Part shown: positions 9,479 to 16,963 of the stretch, piece by piece | Layout of the letters: every line of letters starts with the position of its first letter | Numbering within the stretch: the first letter of the stretch is position 1 | Assembly: GCF_022763345.1 (NCBI RefSeq) | Contig: NZ_JALEGS010000061.1 | Location: forward strand, 124,001 to 188,000 | Length of the DNA: 64,000 bases | Reading direction: 5' to 3' | Source: Phaeodactylibacter sp. | Lineage (GTDB): Bacteria > Bacteroidota > Bacteroidia > Chitinophagales > Saprospiraceae | The notes under the pieces: model-generated | What the model saw: only the letters and a program-made list of their open reading frames with translations | Told to the model about the DNA's origin: nothing | Database searches by the model: none | Translations under genes and position numbers: made by a program

Positions 9479-9548
9479 TTCTGTCAACTATTCTGTCAAC
9501 GCAGTTGGCGTGGGAATCGAAAATTATTTTCGAAACCATAAACCACGC
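9479..9548. promoter_or_regulatory. direct repeat and compound dyad upstream of integrase
   Basis: TTCTGTCAAC occurs twice, two bases apart (9479-9488, 9491-9500); a 9/10 copy lies at 8894-8903. Next comes a perfect palindrome TCGAAAAT-T-ATTTTCGA (9517-9533) nested within GCGTGG (9508) / CCACGC (9543-9548), ending 5 bases before the integrase ATG. Likely roles are integrase/excisionase arm sites and an operator or mRNA hairpin controlling the integrase; this is inference from layout. Confidence 0.5.
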
Positions 9549-9553
9549 TCAAC

Positions 9554-10891
9554 ATGGCAAAACTGCCCAAACCTAAGTTTTATTTACGCCTGCCTAATGG
9601 CGATTCTGAGACGCTTATCTCTTTGATGGTAAGCTATTGCGGAAAGCGGCTTGTATACTCCACTGGCTATTCTATTCACCCGCAGGACTGGGATGCTAAG
9701 ACGCAACGTCCGATCATCCAAACGGGACGTGCTGACCTTTTCGAGATCAGGCGACAACTCGATGAGTTAGCAACCCATTGCCTCAACATATTTATTGAGG
9801 CAGGCGGCATCGCTGTATCGCTGAAAGACTTCCGTGAAAGGTTAGACCTGCGAAATGAAAAAAACAGCACTCCAGAGTCTTTAAAATCCGATCCTGACAC
9901 TAGATCAACTTTCCTTGAATTTCTCGACATCGAGGTAGCCGAAATGAAAGCCGCCAAGATGAAGCGCGGTAGCTGGAAGGTCTTTGAGCTACACGCCGGT
10001 CGGCTGAAGAAGTTTGCTGCTGATGTATATGGTACTCGCGGCTTTACTTATGAGGATGTAGACTGGAATTTCCGCTTAAAGCTGATCGACTGGCTAGCGA
10101 AGCAGAATACTCAGCTTGCATACGGCAATAAGACGCTAAAAGTGCTGCGGCAATTTTTGGAGCGGGCGCGACGAAAGAAACTCCATTCCCACACTGACTA
10201 TCTCGGGGAAGGGTGGGTTGTCTCGAAGAAGAAAGCGGAAGGGCAACTGGTAACACTTTCCAATGATGAACTCGGCATCCTCGCCGAAATAAAACTGGCT
10301 GGCTTTCTTGCAAAGGTCAGAGATATATGTCTGATCGGGGCAGGGACGGGGCAACGATGGAGCGACTTTTCGCGCTACAGCCAAGACCACTTCTACCGCA
10401 CCTTAAAGGGCGTGACCATACTTTCGGTCATCTCCACCAAGACCGATACGCCGGTCAAAGTACCCGTCAATCTTTTCCCCTGGCTGATCCCTGTTTTGGA
10501 GCGTAACGATTACGCTACGCCCAAAATGTCGATGCAGAAGTTCAATGACGGACTGAAGCAGCTTTGCGAGCTGGCAGGCTTTGATGAACGCCTGCTGGTA
10601 GTGGAGCAGTATTTCGGGCGCAAGGCAACGGTAAAGAAGTCCTTCGCGCCAAAATACGAACTGGTCTCTTCTCACATCTGCCGCAGAAGTTTTGCCACCA
10701 ATCTATACCGTATGGGCTACAGTCTCGCCCAAATCATGCCAATGACCGGCCATGCTACCGAGTCACAGCTTAGGAAATATATCGGTATCGATGGTGAGAT
10801 GAACGCAGAAGAAATAGCCCTTCAGATCATGCAACAAAAACAGGCCGGTACTTATCAGTACGGTTCCGGCTTACGGATCGTGAACGGCTAA
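9554..10891 (+). CDS. tyrosine recombinase / phage-type integrase
   Basis: 445 residues. An N-terminal arm-binding domain (about 1-95), a SAM-like core-binding domain (about 115-215) and a C-terminal catalytic domain are visible. The catalytic set is complete: Arg268 (GTGQRWSDF), Lys296 (STKTD), His374 and Arg377 (SSHICRRSF), His400 (MTGHAT) and nucleophile Tyr409 (LRKYIGI). It belongs to the integrase class common on Bacteroidota conjugative and mobilisable elements and should insert and excise the island to its right. The flanking excisionase-like gene and repeats fit this. Confidence 0.93.
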   Translation: MAKLPKPKFYLRLPNGDSETLISLMVSYCGKRLVYSTGYSIHPQDWDAKTQRPIIQTGRADLFEIRRQLDELATHCLNIFIEAGGIAVSLKDFRERLDLRNEKNSTPESLKSDPDTRSTFLEFLDIEVAEMKAAKMKRGSWKVFELHAGRLKKFAADVYGTRGFTYEDVDWNFRLKLIDWLAKQNTQLAYGNKTLKVLRQFLERARRKKLHSHTDYLGEGWVVSKKKAEGQLVTLSNDELGILAEIKLAGFLAKVRDICLIGAGTGQRWSDFSRYSQDHFYRTLKGVTILSVISTKTDTPVKVPVNLFPWLIPVLERNDYATPKMSMQKFNDGLKQLCELAGFDERLLVVEQYFGRKATVKKSFAPKYELVSSHICRRSFATNLYRMGYSLAQIMPMTGHATESQLRKYIGIDGEMNAEEIALQIMQQKQAGTYQYGSGLRIVNG

Positions 10892-10922
10892 TTATTTCAG
10901 TGCTCTTGAAAAGAAAAAAGAA

Positions 10923-11579
10923 ATGAAAGATTCATATAACACCTTCATCAACGATGATTTCAGCAGATCGGTAAAACGGCTTCGCTCGATTTTACCTAAA
11001 CTCAGCTTCGGTCTGCTCATTGCTACTTACCTTATCTCAGCTATTATCATGGGCATCTTCCATGCCCAGAACGCTCCCAATATCGGATTTATCATTGCGG
11101 CCTTTCTGGTGCCGCTGGCGATACAAACGGGTAGGGGAACGCTGGTTTTCTTCTTCCAGCTAAACCCCGCTCATATACAGGGAAGGTTCTCTTTCGGTAT
11201 CGTGGCCGCAACTGTATTACTGTTGCTCTCAATAGCGGAAGCTTGCCTTGTCCTATACCCCTATGGTATTTCTTGGATAGTATCCGTTTGTACCCTCATG
11301 CTCATCGGCTGGGTGATCGAGATAATGATACTTAGGGAGACCATCTTTTCTACTCAGATGGAGCTATTTCAAGATCAGGAAAGGTGGCAGCAGGTAAGAC
11401 AATTTTATACCGCCAAAAATGACCTAAATAATTTCATCAAAGGAATAGGGTCAGAGCAGAGCGAAGAGATTAAATCCCTTCCTGAACCTGAAGCGGAACA
11501 GCCTGAACCCTCCGAAGAAGAAAAAGAGTTGGCAAAGCTTCTTTCAGAATTAAAAGGACTTTTGGAGGGAAACGCATAA
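10923..11579 (+). CDS. hypothetical membrane protein of the mobile island
   Basis: 218 residues with four hydrophobic segments in the first two-thirds (about 25-50, 52-75, 92-115, 120-138), then a charged cytosolic-looking tail rich in Glu and Pro (about 180-200) ending ELAKLLSELKGLLEGNA, which could form a short coiled coil. Starts 31 bases after the integrase stop and reads the same way, so the two may be co-transcribed. Family not recognised; a role in element maintenance is only a guess. Confidence 0.7.
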   Translation: MKDSYNTFINDDFSRSVKRLRSILPKLSFGLLIATYLISAIIMGIFHAQNAPNIGFIIAAFLVPLAIQTGRGTLVFFFQLNPAHIQGRFSFGIVAATVLLLLSIAEACLVLYPYGISWIVSVCTLMLIGWVIEIMILRETIFSTQMELFQDQERWQQVRQFYTAKNDLNNFIKGIGSEQSEEIKSLPEPEAEQPEPSEEEKELAKLLSELKGLLEGNA

Positions 11580-11580
11580 A

Positions 11581-11609
11581 GCCCTCCGTCAATCCATCAG
11601 ACGGGGGGC
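11581..11609 (+). terminator. GC-rich hairpin after the membrane protein gene
   Basis: GCCCTCCGTC / GACGGGGGGC pairs over 10 bp with one G-T wobble and a 9-nt loop, starting 2 bases after the upstream stop codon. The T-rich run is displaced (TTAATTTTCT about 11 bases later), so this may be an inefficient terminator or a translation-coupling structure. Confidence 0.45.
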
Positions 11610-11635
11610 TGAGCAAGCCCTTAATTTTCTACGGT

Positions 11636-11866
11636 GTGGAACTGGATAAAGATGACTCCTATCTACGGCATAATCTTTCCAGGCTCGAAAAACGCTTTAA
11701 AGAGCGATACCTGAATTCTTTAGAAAAGAATAAGAAGCGGCAAGAGGAGGGGAAGGCACCTCACCAGACTACGCTTAAATCGGCTACTAACAATAAAAGA
11801 CGGCTTCAGATGGTACGCCTATTAAGGCACCTTCTACTAGCTGAACCGCTCGATCTTTCTCTGTAA
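11636..11866 (+). CDS. small hypothetical basic protein (GTG start)
   Basis: 76 residues from a GTG; rich in Lys and Arg with a heptad-like middle (RLEKRFKERYLNSLEKNKKRQEE) suggesting a helical, possibly nucleic-acid-binding protein. The same frame stays open upstream across the hairpin and into the preceding gene without an ATG, so the true start is uncertain and the gene may be a remnant. No family recognised. Confidence 0.45.
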   Translation: MELDKDDSYLRHNLSRLEKRFKERYLNSLEKNKKRQEEGKAPHQTTLKSATNNKRRLQMVRLLRHLLLAEPLDLSL

Positions 11867-11870
11867 AATT

Positions 11871-11915
11871 GGGGCTAAAATGTTAAAAAGTGTTAAAGTT
11901 TGACATTTTAGCCCC
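11871..11915 (+). terminator. intrinsic terminator, 13-bp stem
   Basis: GGGGCTAAAATGT (11871-11883) pairs perfectly with ACATTTTAGCCCC (11903-11915) around a 19-nt AT-rich loop and is followed by TTTT. It closes the integrase-linked transcript. Confidence 0.75.
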
Positions 11916-12096
11916 TTTTCGGAATTTCCCAGATTATCCCATTTGGCAACAGATGGTTTCAAAGCCAAAAACCAATGATGCCATATTGTGTCATTTGATA
12001 TCAAATCAAGTCATTATTCACTGATTTTCAGTTATTTGTATCGAACATTAGTTTTCCATAGGTTGCGAGAAATTCATCAAAAACAATCTAAATATC

Positions 12097-12399
12097 ATGG
12101 AAAACAATGTCATGTTACACTCCATCACACCACATCAGTTGAAGGAGATTTTACGAGAAATGATCCGCGAAGAATTTGAAGCGGTTAATGAGGAAGTACA
12201 GCGGGTTATTGGGGAAGATGACCTAGTCAGCACCGGCACAGCCTGCCGTCTGCTCGGTATGTGTTCGAAGCAACTCCGCTACTTAGTCAACGAGGGGCAT
12301 TTCACCGTTTATCACCACATGAAAGAAAAGCGATATGCTAGGGCTGAGTTATTGGACTTTCGGAATAAGCACAAGATCAGTAGGCTATCCAGAAAATGA
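12097..12399 (+). CDS. excisionase-like helix-turn-helix protein
   Basis: 100 residues. The N-terminal part is helical and acidic (LREMIREEFEAVNEEV); residues about 45-92 form a winged HTH of the HTH_17/MerR-like excisionase class, with VSTGTACRLLGMCSKQLRYLVNEGHFTVYH followed by KEKRYARAEL. Such proteins are recombination directionality factors or regulators in Bacteroidota mobile elements. It stands alone between a terminator and the convergent DUF3703 gene, in the expected place near the integrase. Confidence 0.8.
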   Translation: MENNVMLHSITPHQLKEILREMIREEFEAVNEEVQRVIGEDDLVSTGTACRLLGMCSKQLRYLVNEGHFTVYHHMKEKRYARAELLDFRNKHKISRLSRK

Positions 12400-12415
12400 T
12401 CGTGCTTGCTCTGAA

Positions 12416-12790
12416 TCATGTATTTAGGACAAAAGGCTGCAACATCTCGCGCAAATCGGTCGGTATTTCCATCACTTGCAGTGGCGGCACATCAGCTCCT
12501 CCGGTATTACCCGTAGGAATTTTGCCTACAAAAGATTTAACCCCGCCGAATACTAACCGAAGTATCTGACCTCTTATTTCTTTCCAGCTTTTAATGGCAA
12601 AGCCAAACTTTAGCATCTTCCAGTGTACTTCCGAATGCTCCACTGCCCAGGGCTGTCCTAGTATGTGTGCTCTTTCTAGGTGTCGCCATGCTAGCGGTAA
12701 ATTACTTTGCTTAAAAGCATCCTGGTAACTGGTTAGTTCTTTTTCGTAATACGGACGAAGTCCGTCAGGCATTGTCCAGTAGAATTTCAT
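12416..12790 (-). CDS. DUF3703 family protein
   Basis: 124 residues matching DUF3703: LERAHILGQPWAVEHSEVHWKML, a GQILRL segment, and KIPTGNTGGADV near residue 91. Conserved His residues (about 41, 52, 56) make metal binding plausible but unproven. It is the last gene of the minus-strand metal-efflux block, right after the CzcD-like transporter, and the family is often found beside such exporters. Function unknown. Confidence 0.8.
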   Translation of the reverse strand: MKFYWTMPDGLRPYYEKELTSYQDAFKQSNLPLAWRHLERAHILGQPWAVEHSEVHWKMLKFGFAIKSWKEIRGQILRLVFGGVKSFVGKIPTGNTGGADVPPLQVMEIPTDLREMLQPFVLNT

Positions 12791-12857
12791 ATTTAGCGGT
12801 ATTTGATTCTGTATAGTGATTTCGAAATCATAAAAATCTCCTCATAATCTTACAGCA

Positions 12858-13739
12858 TTAGTTAGATGGACTTAATGTACAAGACTCTGAGTCTAATTCA
12901 GTTTCAATAGTATAGTGAGTGAAGGGATATTCCTGGAGTATACTTTTTACCTTACTCTTGACGGAAAGAATTTCCTGAAAAGAATCAATCTGTTCCAAGC
13001 ATAAATGTGTAGTGAACACATGATGCTCTCCCTCGAGAGACCAAAGGTGGGTATGGTGTAACGACTTAACGTGCTCTACTTCCAATAATCTTGATTCTAA
13101 TGCTTCTAAGTCGACATCATCAGGAACGCCTTGCAGAAAAAGGTGGAGGGTTTCGCGCAAGCGTTTAACAACATTCCACAACACATATAACGTAATGAGT
13201 AAGGACAAGGCAGGATCAAGGTAGTGTATGTCCTTCACGAGTAAAATCAAGGCAACGATCAATACGCCTACCCACCCCAATACATCTTCTAGCAAGTGCC
13301 AAGAAACTACCCGTTCATTGAGGGTCTTACCTTTAGAAACTTTCCATGCGGCATAACCGTTGACTGTCACCCCAAGTACTGCGAAAGCGACCATTCCTAA
13401 GGCATCTGAATGTTGGGGATTAAGGATACGCTCTATTGCTTCGCTAATAATAAATATCGAACCACCAATTAGTACCAGACTATTGACTAAAGCCCCCAAC
13501 AAGGATAGTCGGCGATAACCAAAGGTATAGCGTTGATCGGGGGCTTGCTCCGCTTTTCGACTAAGATACCAAGACAAACCCAAGCTAATACTATCGCCAA
13601 GATCGTGCAATGCATCCGAGAGTATAGCCACACTATTTACCCAAAAGCCTCCGATTATCTCAAGAATGGTAAACCCAAGATTGAGAAAAAAGGCAAGCTT
13701 CAGATTCTGATTACTATCGTGATGATGGTGATGTTCCAT
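12858..13739 (-). CDS. czcD: cation diffusion facilitator transporter (CzcD/ZitB-like)
   Basis: Inner-membrane proton-coupled exporter of Zn2+, Co2+ or Cd2+. About 293 residues with a His-rich N-terminus (EHHHHHD), six membrane helices, and the paired metal sites SDALHDLGD (helix 2) and HLLEDVLGW (helix 5), both HxxxD, the Zn/Cd signature. The C-terminal domain (about 205-290) is the cytosolic dimerisation domain and holds several His (HHTHLW). I chose the second Met because AAGGAAAAG stands 6 bases before it; a start at 13757 is also possible. Confidence 0.9.
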   Translation of the reverse strand: MEHHHHHDSNQNLKLAFFLNLGFTILEIIGGFWVNSVAILSDALHDLGDSISLGLSWYLSRKAEQAPDQRYTFGYRRLSLLGALVNSLVLIGGSIFIISEAIERILNPQHSDALGMVAFAVLGVTVNGYAAWKVSKGKTLNERVVSWHLLEDVLGWVGVLIVALILLVKDIHYLDPALSLLITLYVLWNVVKRLRETLHLFLQGVPDDVDLEALESRLLEVEHVKSLHHTHLWSLEGEHHVFTTHLCLEQIDSFQEILSVKSKVKSILQEYPFTHYTIETELDSESCTLSPSN

Positions 13740-13765
13740 AAGTTCTTTTCCTTGCATTTTATTTG

Positions 13766-14389
13766 CTACAACCAGCGGCGTACTCGTTTTCTATATTCGA
13801 TATAATCCTCTCCGTGTACGGTAGTCAAATACGCTTCTTCGAGTCGAACCTGCGTTTGAATGACGACAATGGACAATACACCTATCAGTAACGTAAAAGC
13901 ATTGGGTGCTACCAAAAACAAGCCTATATCAGCCAAGATAATCCCTAGAAAAATTGGATTTCTTGACATGGAGAACAGGCCAGTTGCCACCAACTCCGTA
14001 TCATTTTTAGTATCAATGCCAATGCGCCAAGCATCAGCCATTTGTAGCTGGGCAGTAAATGTCCAGACCAAAGAAAGGACAAGAAATACCCAACCAGCTA
14101 CCTGTAATTCCCAATGCTCTAGGTACCAAAATGGAAGTAGATACTCATATACCTCTCCTCCGAATGCATAAATGGCAACAATGAGTACTTCTAGCGCAAC
14201 GATGAACTTGAATAGCCGCCCATTATAACCATGTGCATCATCCGTATCATCGAATGTAAATGGATTGACCCCTGTTCTTTTCCACAATAGCCAAGACCGC
14301 ACTACAAATACGATCAGGAAGTATAGCACCAGAAATGCGAATAAGTAGATGCGGCTAGTCATGTCTATCGGTTTTAACACTACAAACAT
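13766..14389 (-). CDS. isoprenylcysteine methyltransferase (ICMT)-like membrane protein
   Basis: About 207 residues, five or so hydrophobic helices, and a C-terminal ICMT/PEMT-type signature: GLFSMSRNPIFLGI (about 140-155), then EEAYLTTVHGEDYIEYRKRVRRWL. Family members methylate lipids or small thiols; bacterial ones next to CzcD genes are of unknown role. The frame is open upstream into the Fur gene, but a start there would overlap it by 130 bases; the Met at 14389 begins after the Fur stop and is chosen here. Confidence 0.75.
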   Translation of the reverse strand: MFVVLKPIDMTSRIYLFAFLVLYFLIVFVVRSWLLWKRTGVNPFTFDDTDDAHGYNGRLFKFIVALEVLIVAIYAFGGEVYEYLLPFWYLEHWELQVAGWVFLVLSLVWTFTAQLQMADAWRIGIDTKNDTELVATGLFSMSRNPIFLGIILADIGLFLVAPNAFTLLIGVLSIVVIQTQVRLEEAYLTTVHGEDYIEYRKRVRRWL

Positions 14390-14421
14390 AGCTGCCTTTC
14401 CAGTGCAATGCCATTGCAAAG

Positions 14422-14835
14422 TTAGGATTGGCATTGGGCACAGATGCCTTTCACCGTCATACTCACTTCTTGGACAAGATAACCATTGGGATATTCCAAT
14501 ACTGGTACTTCCAAAGCTTCCAGACAAATAATTCGCTGGCATTTTTGGCAATGGAAATGGGGGTGTTTATCTAAATGCTTACTGGCTGTACAGTAGGCTC
14601 TACACAAAGCATATTTGACCTCCGTGTTTCCATTTTCTATGGGATGCACGATTCCGTTTTCACTGAAGGTTTTTAAAGTGCGGTAGATGGTAATACGATC
14701 CGCACGGGGTAAAGCAGTCTGTAATGCGTTTAATCCACTAGGTGTTTGCTGTAACAGTAACTGCTCCAAAACCAAAAGCCGCATGGCGGTAATACGTAAT
14801 CCTTTTTGGTCTAGTATTTTTTCCGACTCACTCAT
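14422..14835 (-). CDS. Fur-family metalloregulator (Zur-like)
   Basis: About 137 residues. N-terminal winged helix (DRITIYRTLKTFSENGIVHPI, the Fur recognition helix) followed by a dimerisation domain with KHPHFHCQKCQRIICLE and a second pair CAQC at the C-terminus, the four-Cys structural zinc site. Fur proteins repress genes when loaded with metal; Zn or Co sensing is likely from the neighbouring exporters but not determined by sequence. It starts 5 bases after the preceding stop. An in-frame start at 14877 would overlap the CDF gene. Confidence 0.88.
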   Translation of the reverse strand: MSESEKILDQKGLRITAMRLLVLEQLLLQQTPSGLNALQTALPRADRITIYRTLKTFSENGIVHPIENGNTEVKYALCRAYCTASKHLDKHPHFHCQKCQRIICLEALEVPVLEYPNGYLVQEVSMTVKGICAQCQS

Positions 14836-14839
14836 TGGC

Positions 14840-15634
14840 TTAAGATTTTCCAAGTTGTAGAATACTACGGGCACCACGCATGACCAGTAAGAAGACGATC
14901 AGGCCAATCAGTAAGTCCGGTAAGCTAGAATGAGTCCAATGCACCAATATACCTGCAACAATAACACCTGTATTGATAATAATATCGTTGGAAGTAAAGA
15001 TCATACTGGCTTGCATATGTGCCTCTTGACTTTTAGATTTTTGTAGCAAATACAAGCAGATACCATTGGCCAGTAGCGCAAATAACGAAACCATAATCAT
15101 CGTCTGAAATACCGGTACCTCCGCAAAACCAAAAAATCGCCGTAATACTTCAACAAATCCCACAATGGCGAGCGTCATCTGAAAATACCCAGCTAATCTT
15201 GCTATTTGCTTTTTCTTAGCAACGGCTGCGCCTACGGCCAGTAAACTAATGCCATACACAAGCGCATCGGCTAGCATATCCAGGCTATCGGCAACTAAGC
15301 CCATCGAATTGGCGAGTAGACCAAAGGTCATTTCGACAAAGAAAAAGGCCGCATTAATCAGCAGGACAATCCAGAGTACTGATCGTTGTTGGCGTGTATC
15401 TTCGATAATGACATCACCAGCAGCTTCGGTCTTTAATCGTTTACTGCCTAATCGGAGTTCATCGAGTAATTGTTCGATCGTACTAATACCTCCCTTGTGA
15501 AAAACCACGAGTTCCCGCTGATTCAAATCGAATTGTAACTGAACAACTGCGGGCATCTCTTCGAGTTGGAGGCGAATGAGGTTTTCTTCGGCAGCACAAT
15601 CCATTTTGGGTATATTAAAAGTAGATTTTTCCAT
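14840..15634 (-). CDS. CDF-type cation transporter with N-terminal HMA-like domain
   Basis: 264 residues: an N-terminal ferredoxin-like HMA domain (about 1-66) with the shortened motif MDCAAEE, which has one Cys rather than CxxC, then a six-helix CDF core with DSLDMLADALVYG as first metal site. The second site is weaker (FTSNDIIINTG). It lacks the usual C-terminal cytosolic domain, so the N-terminal HMA may substitute for it. Lies between the RND adaptor and the Fur-family gene in one operon with tight spacing. Confidence 0.82.
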   Translation of the reverse strand: MEKSTFNIPKMDCAAEENLIRLQLEEMPAVVQLQFDLNQRELVVFHKGGISTIEQLLDELRLGSKRLKTEAAGDVIIEDTRQQRSVLWIVLLINAAFFFVEMTFGLLANSMGLVADSLDMLADALVYGISLLAVGAAVAKKKQIARLAGYFQMTLAIVGFVEVLRRFFGFAEVPVFQTMIMVSLFALLANGICLYLLQKSKSQEAHMQASMIFTSNDIIINTGVIVAGILVHWTHSSLPDLLIGLIVFLLVMRGARSILQLGKS

Positions 15635-15684
15635 CCTTTTTATTTATTGGGAGCGAAATAATACCATTCCGCTCCCTACAATAA

Positions 15685-16950
15685 TTAATGCTCGTGTTCT
15701 AATTCTCCTGCCTTCGATTGGGCATATACATAATAAGCACCATCCGTCACTATCTTCATCCCTGTAGGTATTTCATCAATCAATTTTACAGCAGTAAAAC
15801 CTTTATCGGTAGTACCGGGAATTACCATTACCTGTTCAAATTTTACTTCATCCTCATTTTCTTGTTCATTCGTCATATAGATATAAGAGGAAGCCCCGTC
15901 TTTGATAATCGCTTTTTCGGGCAACGCTTGTACTGTTTGGTCATTCAGCCAAATTTTTGCTTCTACAAATAGTTCTTTGATGAATCTCGGACGGTCTTTA
16001 TCCAAATGCCCGTGAATGCGAACAGTCTTGTTTTCCGTGTTAAATTCTTTTCCTATAATATGAACTTCCCCCTCATAAACTTGATTACCTAAAGCGGGTA
16101 CGGTATAGCTAATTCGCTGTTCTTCCTTAACGGTAGCAATATCCTTTTCAAAAACATCCAATTCCAGATGTAGGTGCTTTTCATCAACAATTTCCATCAA
16201 CTCTAATTCAGGGGTTACATACATTCCGTTGTGCATTTTGATAGAAGTAATATAACCTCCCATCGGAGCGTATATAGGGATTCTTTCTACAATATTATCT
16301 GATGATAAATTTTCAACCTTGATCCCCAAGTAAGCTAATTGTTTAGCGATACCCTTTAGTGTTGCCGTTTTGCTATTCACTTCGGCTTGAAGCCTTTGTA
16401 CATTTTTTTCGACACCAGCATTCGATTCGACCAATACTTTTTGGCGCGCTAATTCCTGATTATCAAAAACTAATTCAGCAGCTATCTCAAGGTATTCTCG
16501 TTGGTGTTGGATAAAGTCTGGATTTTCCAAATACGCCATGATGACTCCTCTTTTTACATAACTCCCTTCGACGTATTTATTACTGTTTTTAATAAAACCA
16601 CTTGCCTTTGCACTTACTGAAGTCAATGCATTAGGTGGCAAACCCAATGTTCCGGTAGCACTTACATAGTCATTGATTTTGATTTGAGAAAAATCGCCAA
16701 ATTGAATGCCCATCGTTTCGATTTGCTCTTGGGTGAGGTGAATTTCTCCCTCTTCGTGTTCTTCGCCGTGACCATGACCGTCGTCTTCACCATGGGCTTC
16801 GCTACCGTGGTCGTGGCCATCCTCTTCGCTATGTTGTTCCGTTCCGTGGTCGTGACCGTCGCCTTCGGTGTGTTCGTGACCACAAGAGAAAATCAATAGC
16901 ATGATAGCTACTGAAATTATGGATAGAATTGATTTATTTATGAATTTCAT
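15685..16950 (-). CDS. RND efflux periplasmic adaptor (CzcB/CusB-like) lipoprotein
   Basis: Membrane fusion protein of the tripartite metal pump. About 421 residues with a lipoprotein signal (lipobox IFSC, Cys near 23), then a striking His/Asp/Glu-rich run (about 24-68, repeats of GHDHG) that should bind Zn- or Co-like ions, followed by barrel-sandwich, hairpin and beta-barrel adaptor domains (SAKASGFIK, APMGGYITSIKMHNGMYV). The Met at 16950 is preferred because it puts the signal peptide at the N-terminus. It overlaps no gene after the RND pump's stop is allowed for; the pump ends at 16964. Confidence 0.88.
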   Translation of the reverse strand: MKFINKSILSIISVAIMLLIFSCGHEHTEGDGHDHGTEQHSEEDGHDHGSEAHGEDDGHGHGEEHEEGEIHLTQEQIETMGIQFGDFSQIKINDYVSATGTLGLPPNALTSVSAKASGFIKNSNKYVEGSYVKRGVIMAYLENPDFIQHQREYLEIAAELVFDNQELARQKVLVESNAGVEKNVQRLQAEVNSKTATLKGIAKQLAYLGIKVENLSSDNIVERIPIYAPMGGYITSIKMHNGMYVTPELELMEIVDEKHLHLELDVFEKDIATVKEEQRISYTVPALGNQVYEGEVHIIGKEFNTENKTVRIHGHLDKDRPRFIKELFVEAKIWLNDQTVQALPEKAIIKDGASSYIYMTNEQENEDEVKFEQVMVIPGTTDKGFTAVKLIDEIPTGMKIVTDGAYYVYAQSKAGELEHEH

Positions 16951-16963
16951 TTTAGAAATATTT

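Larger units (their letters stand above)
8690..9553. other. non-coding stretch with serial hairpins before the integrase
   Basis: No convincing gene in 860 bases. It holds a hairpin CTCCGAT-AAAG-ATCGGAG (8930-8947), two diverged units each with a CTGAC/GTCAG-type hairpin (9063-9084, 9094-9115), three tandem 28-29 bp units with a CCAGAC/GTCTGG stem (9141-9226), a strong terminator (9319-9349), then repeats and a dyad abutting the integrase. I read it as the chromosome/island junction. Confidence 0.55.

Noticed and set aside
9350..9480. A tRNA gene as attachment site beside the integrase
   Set aside because: GACCTACTAGGTCCA looks tRNA-like at first but no cloverleaf can be folded around it.
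14390..14551. Longer N-terminus for the ICMT-like protein
   Set aside because: It would overlap the Fur gene; residues are those of Fur read out of frame.
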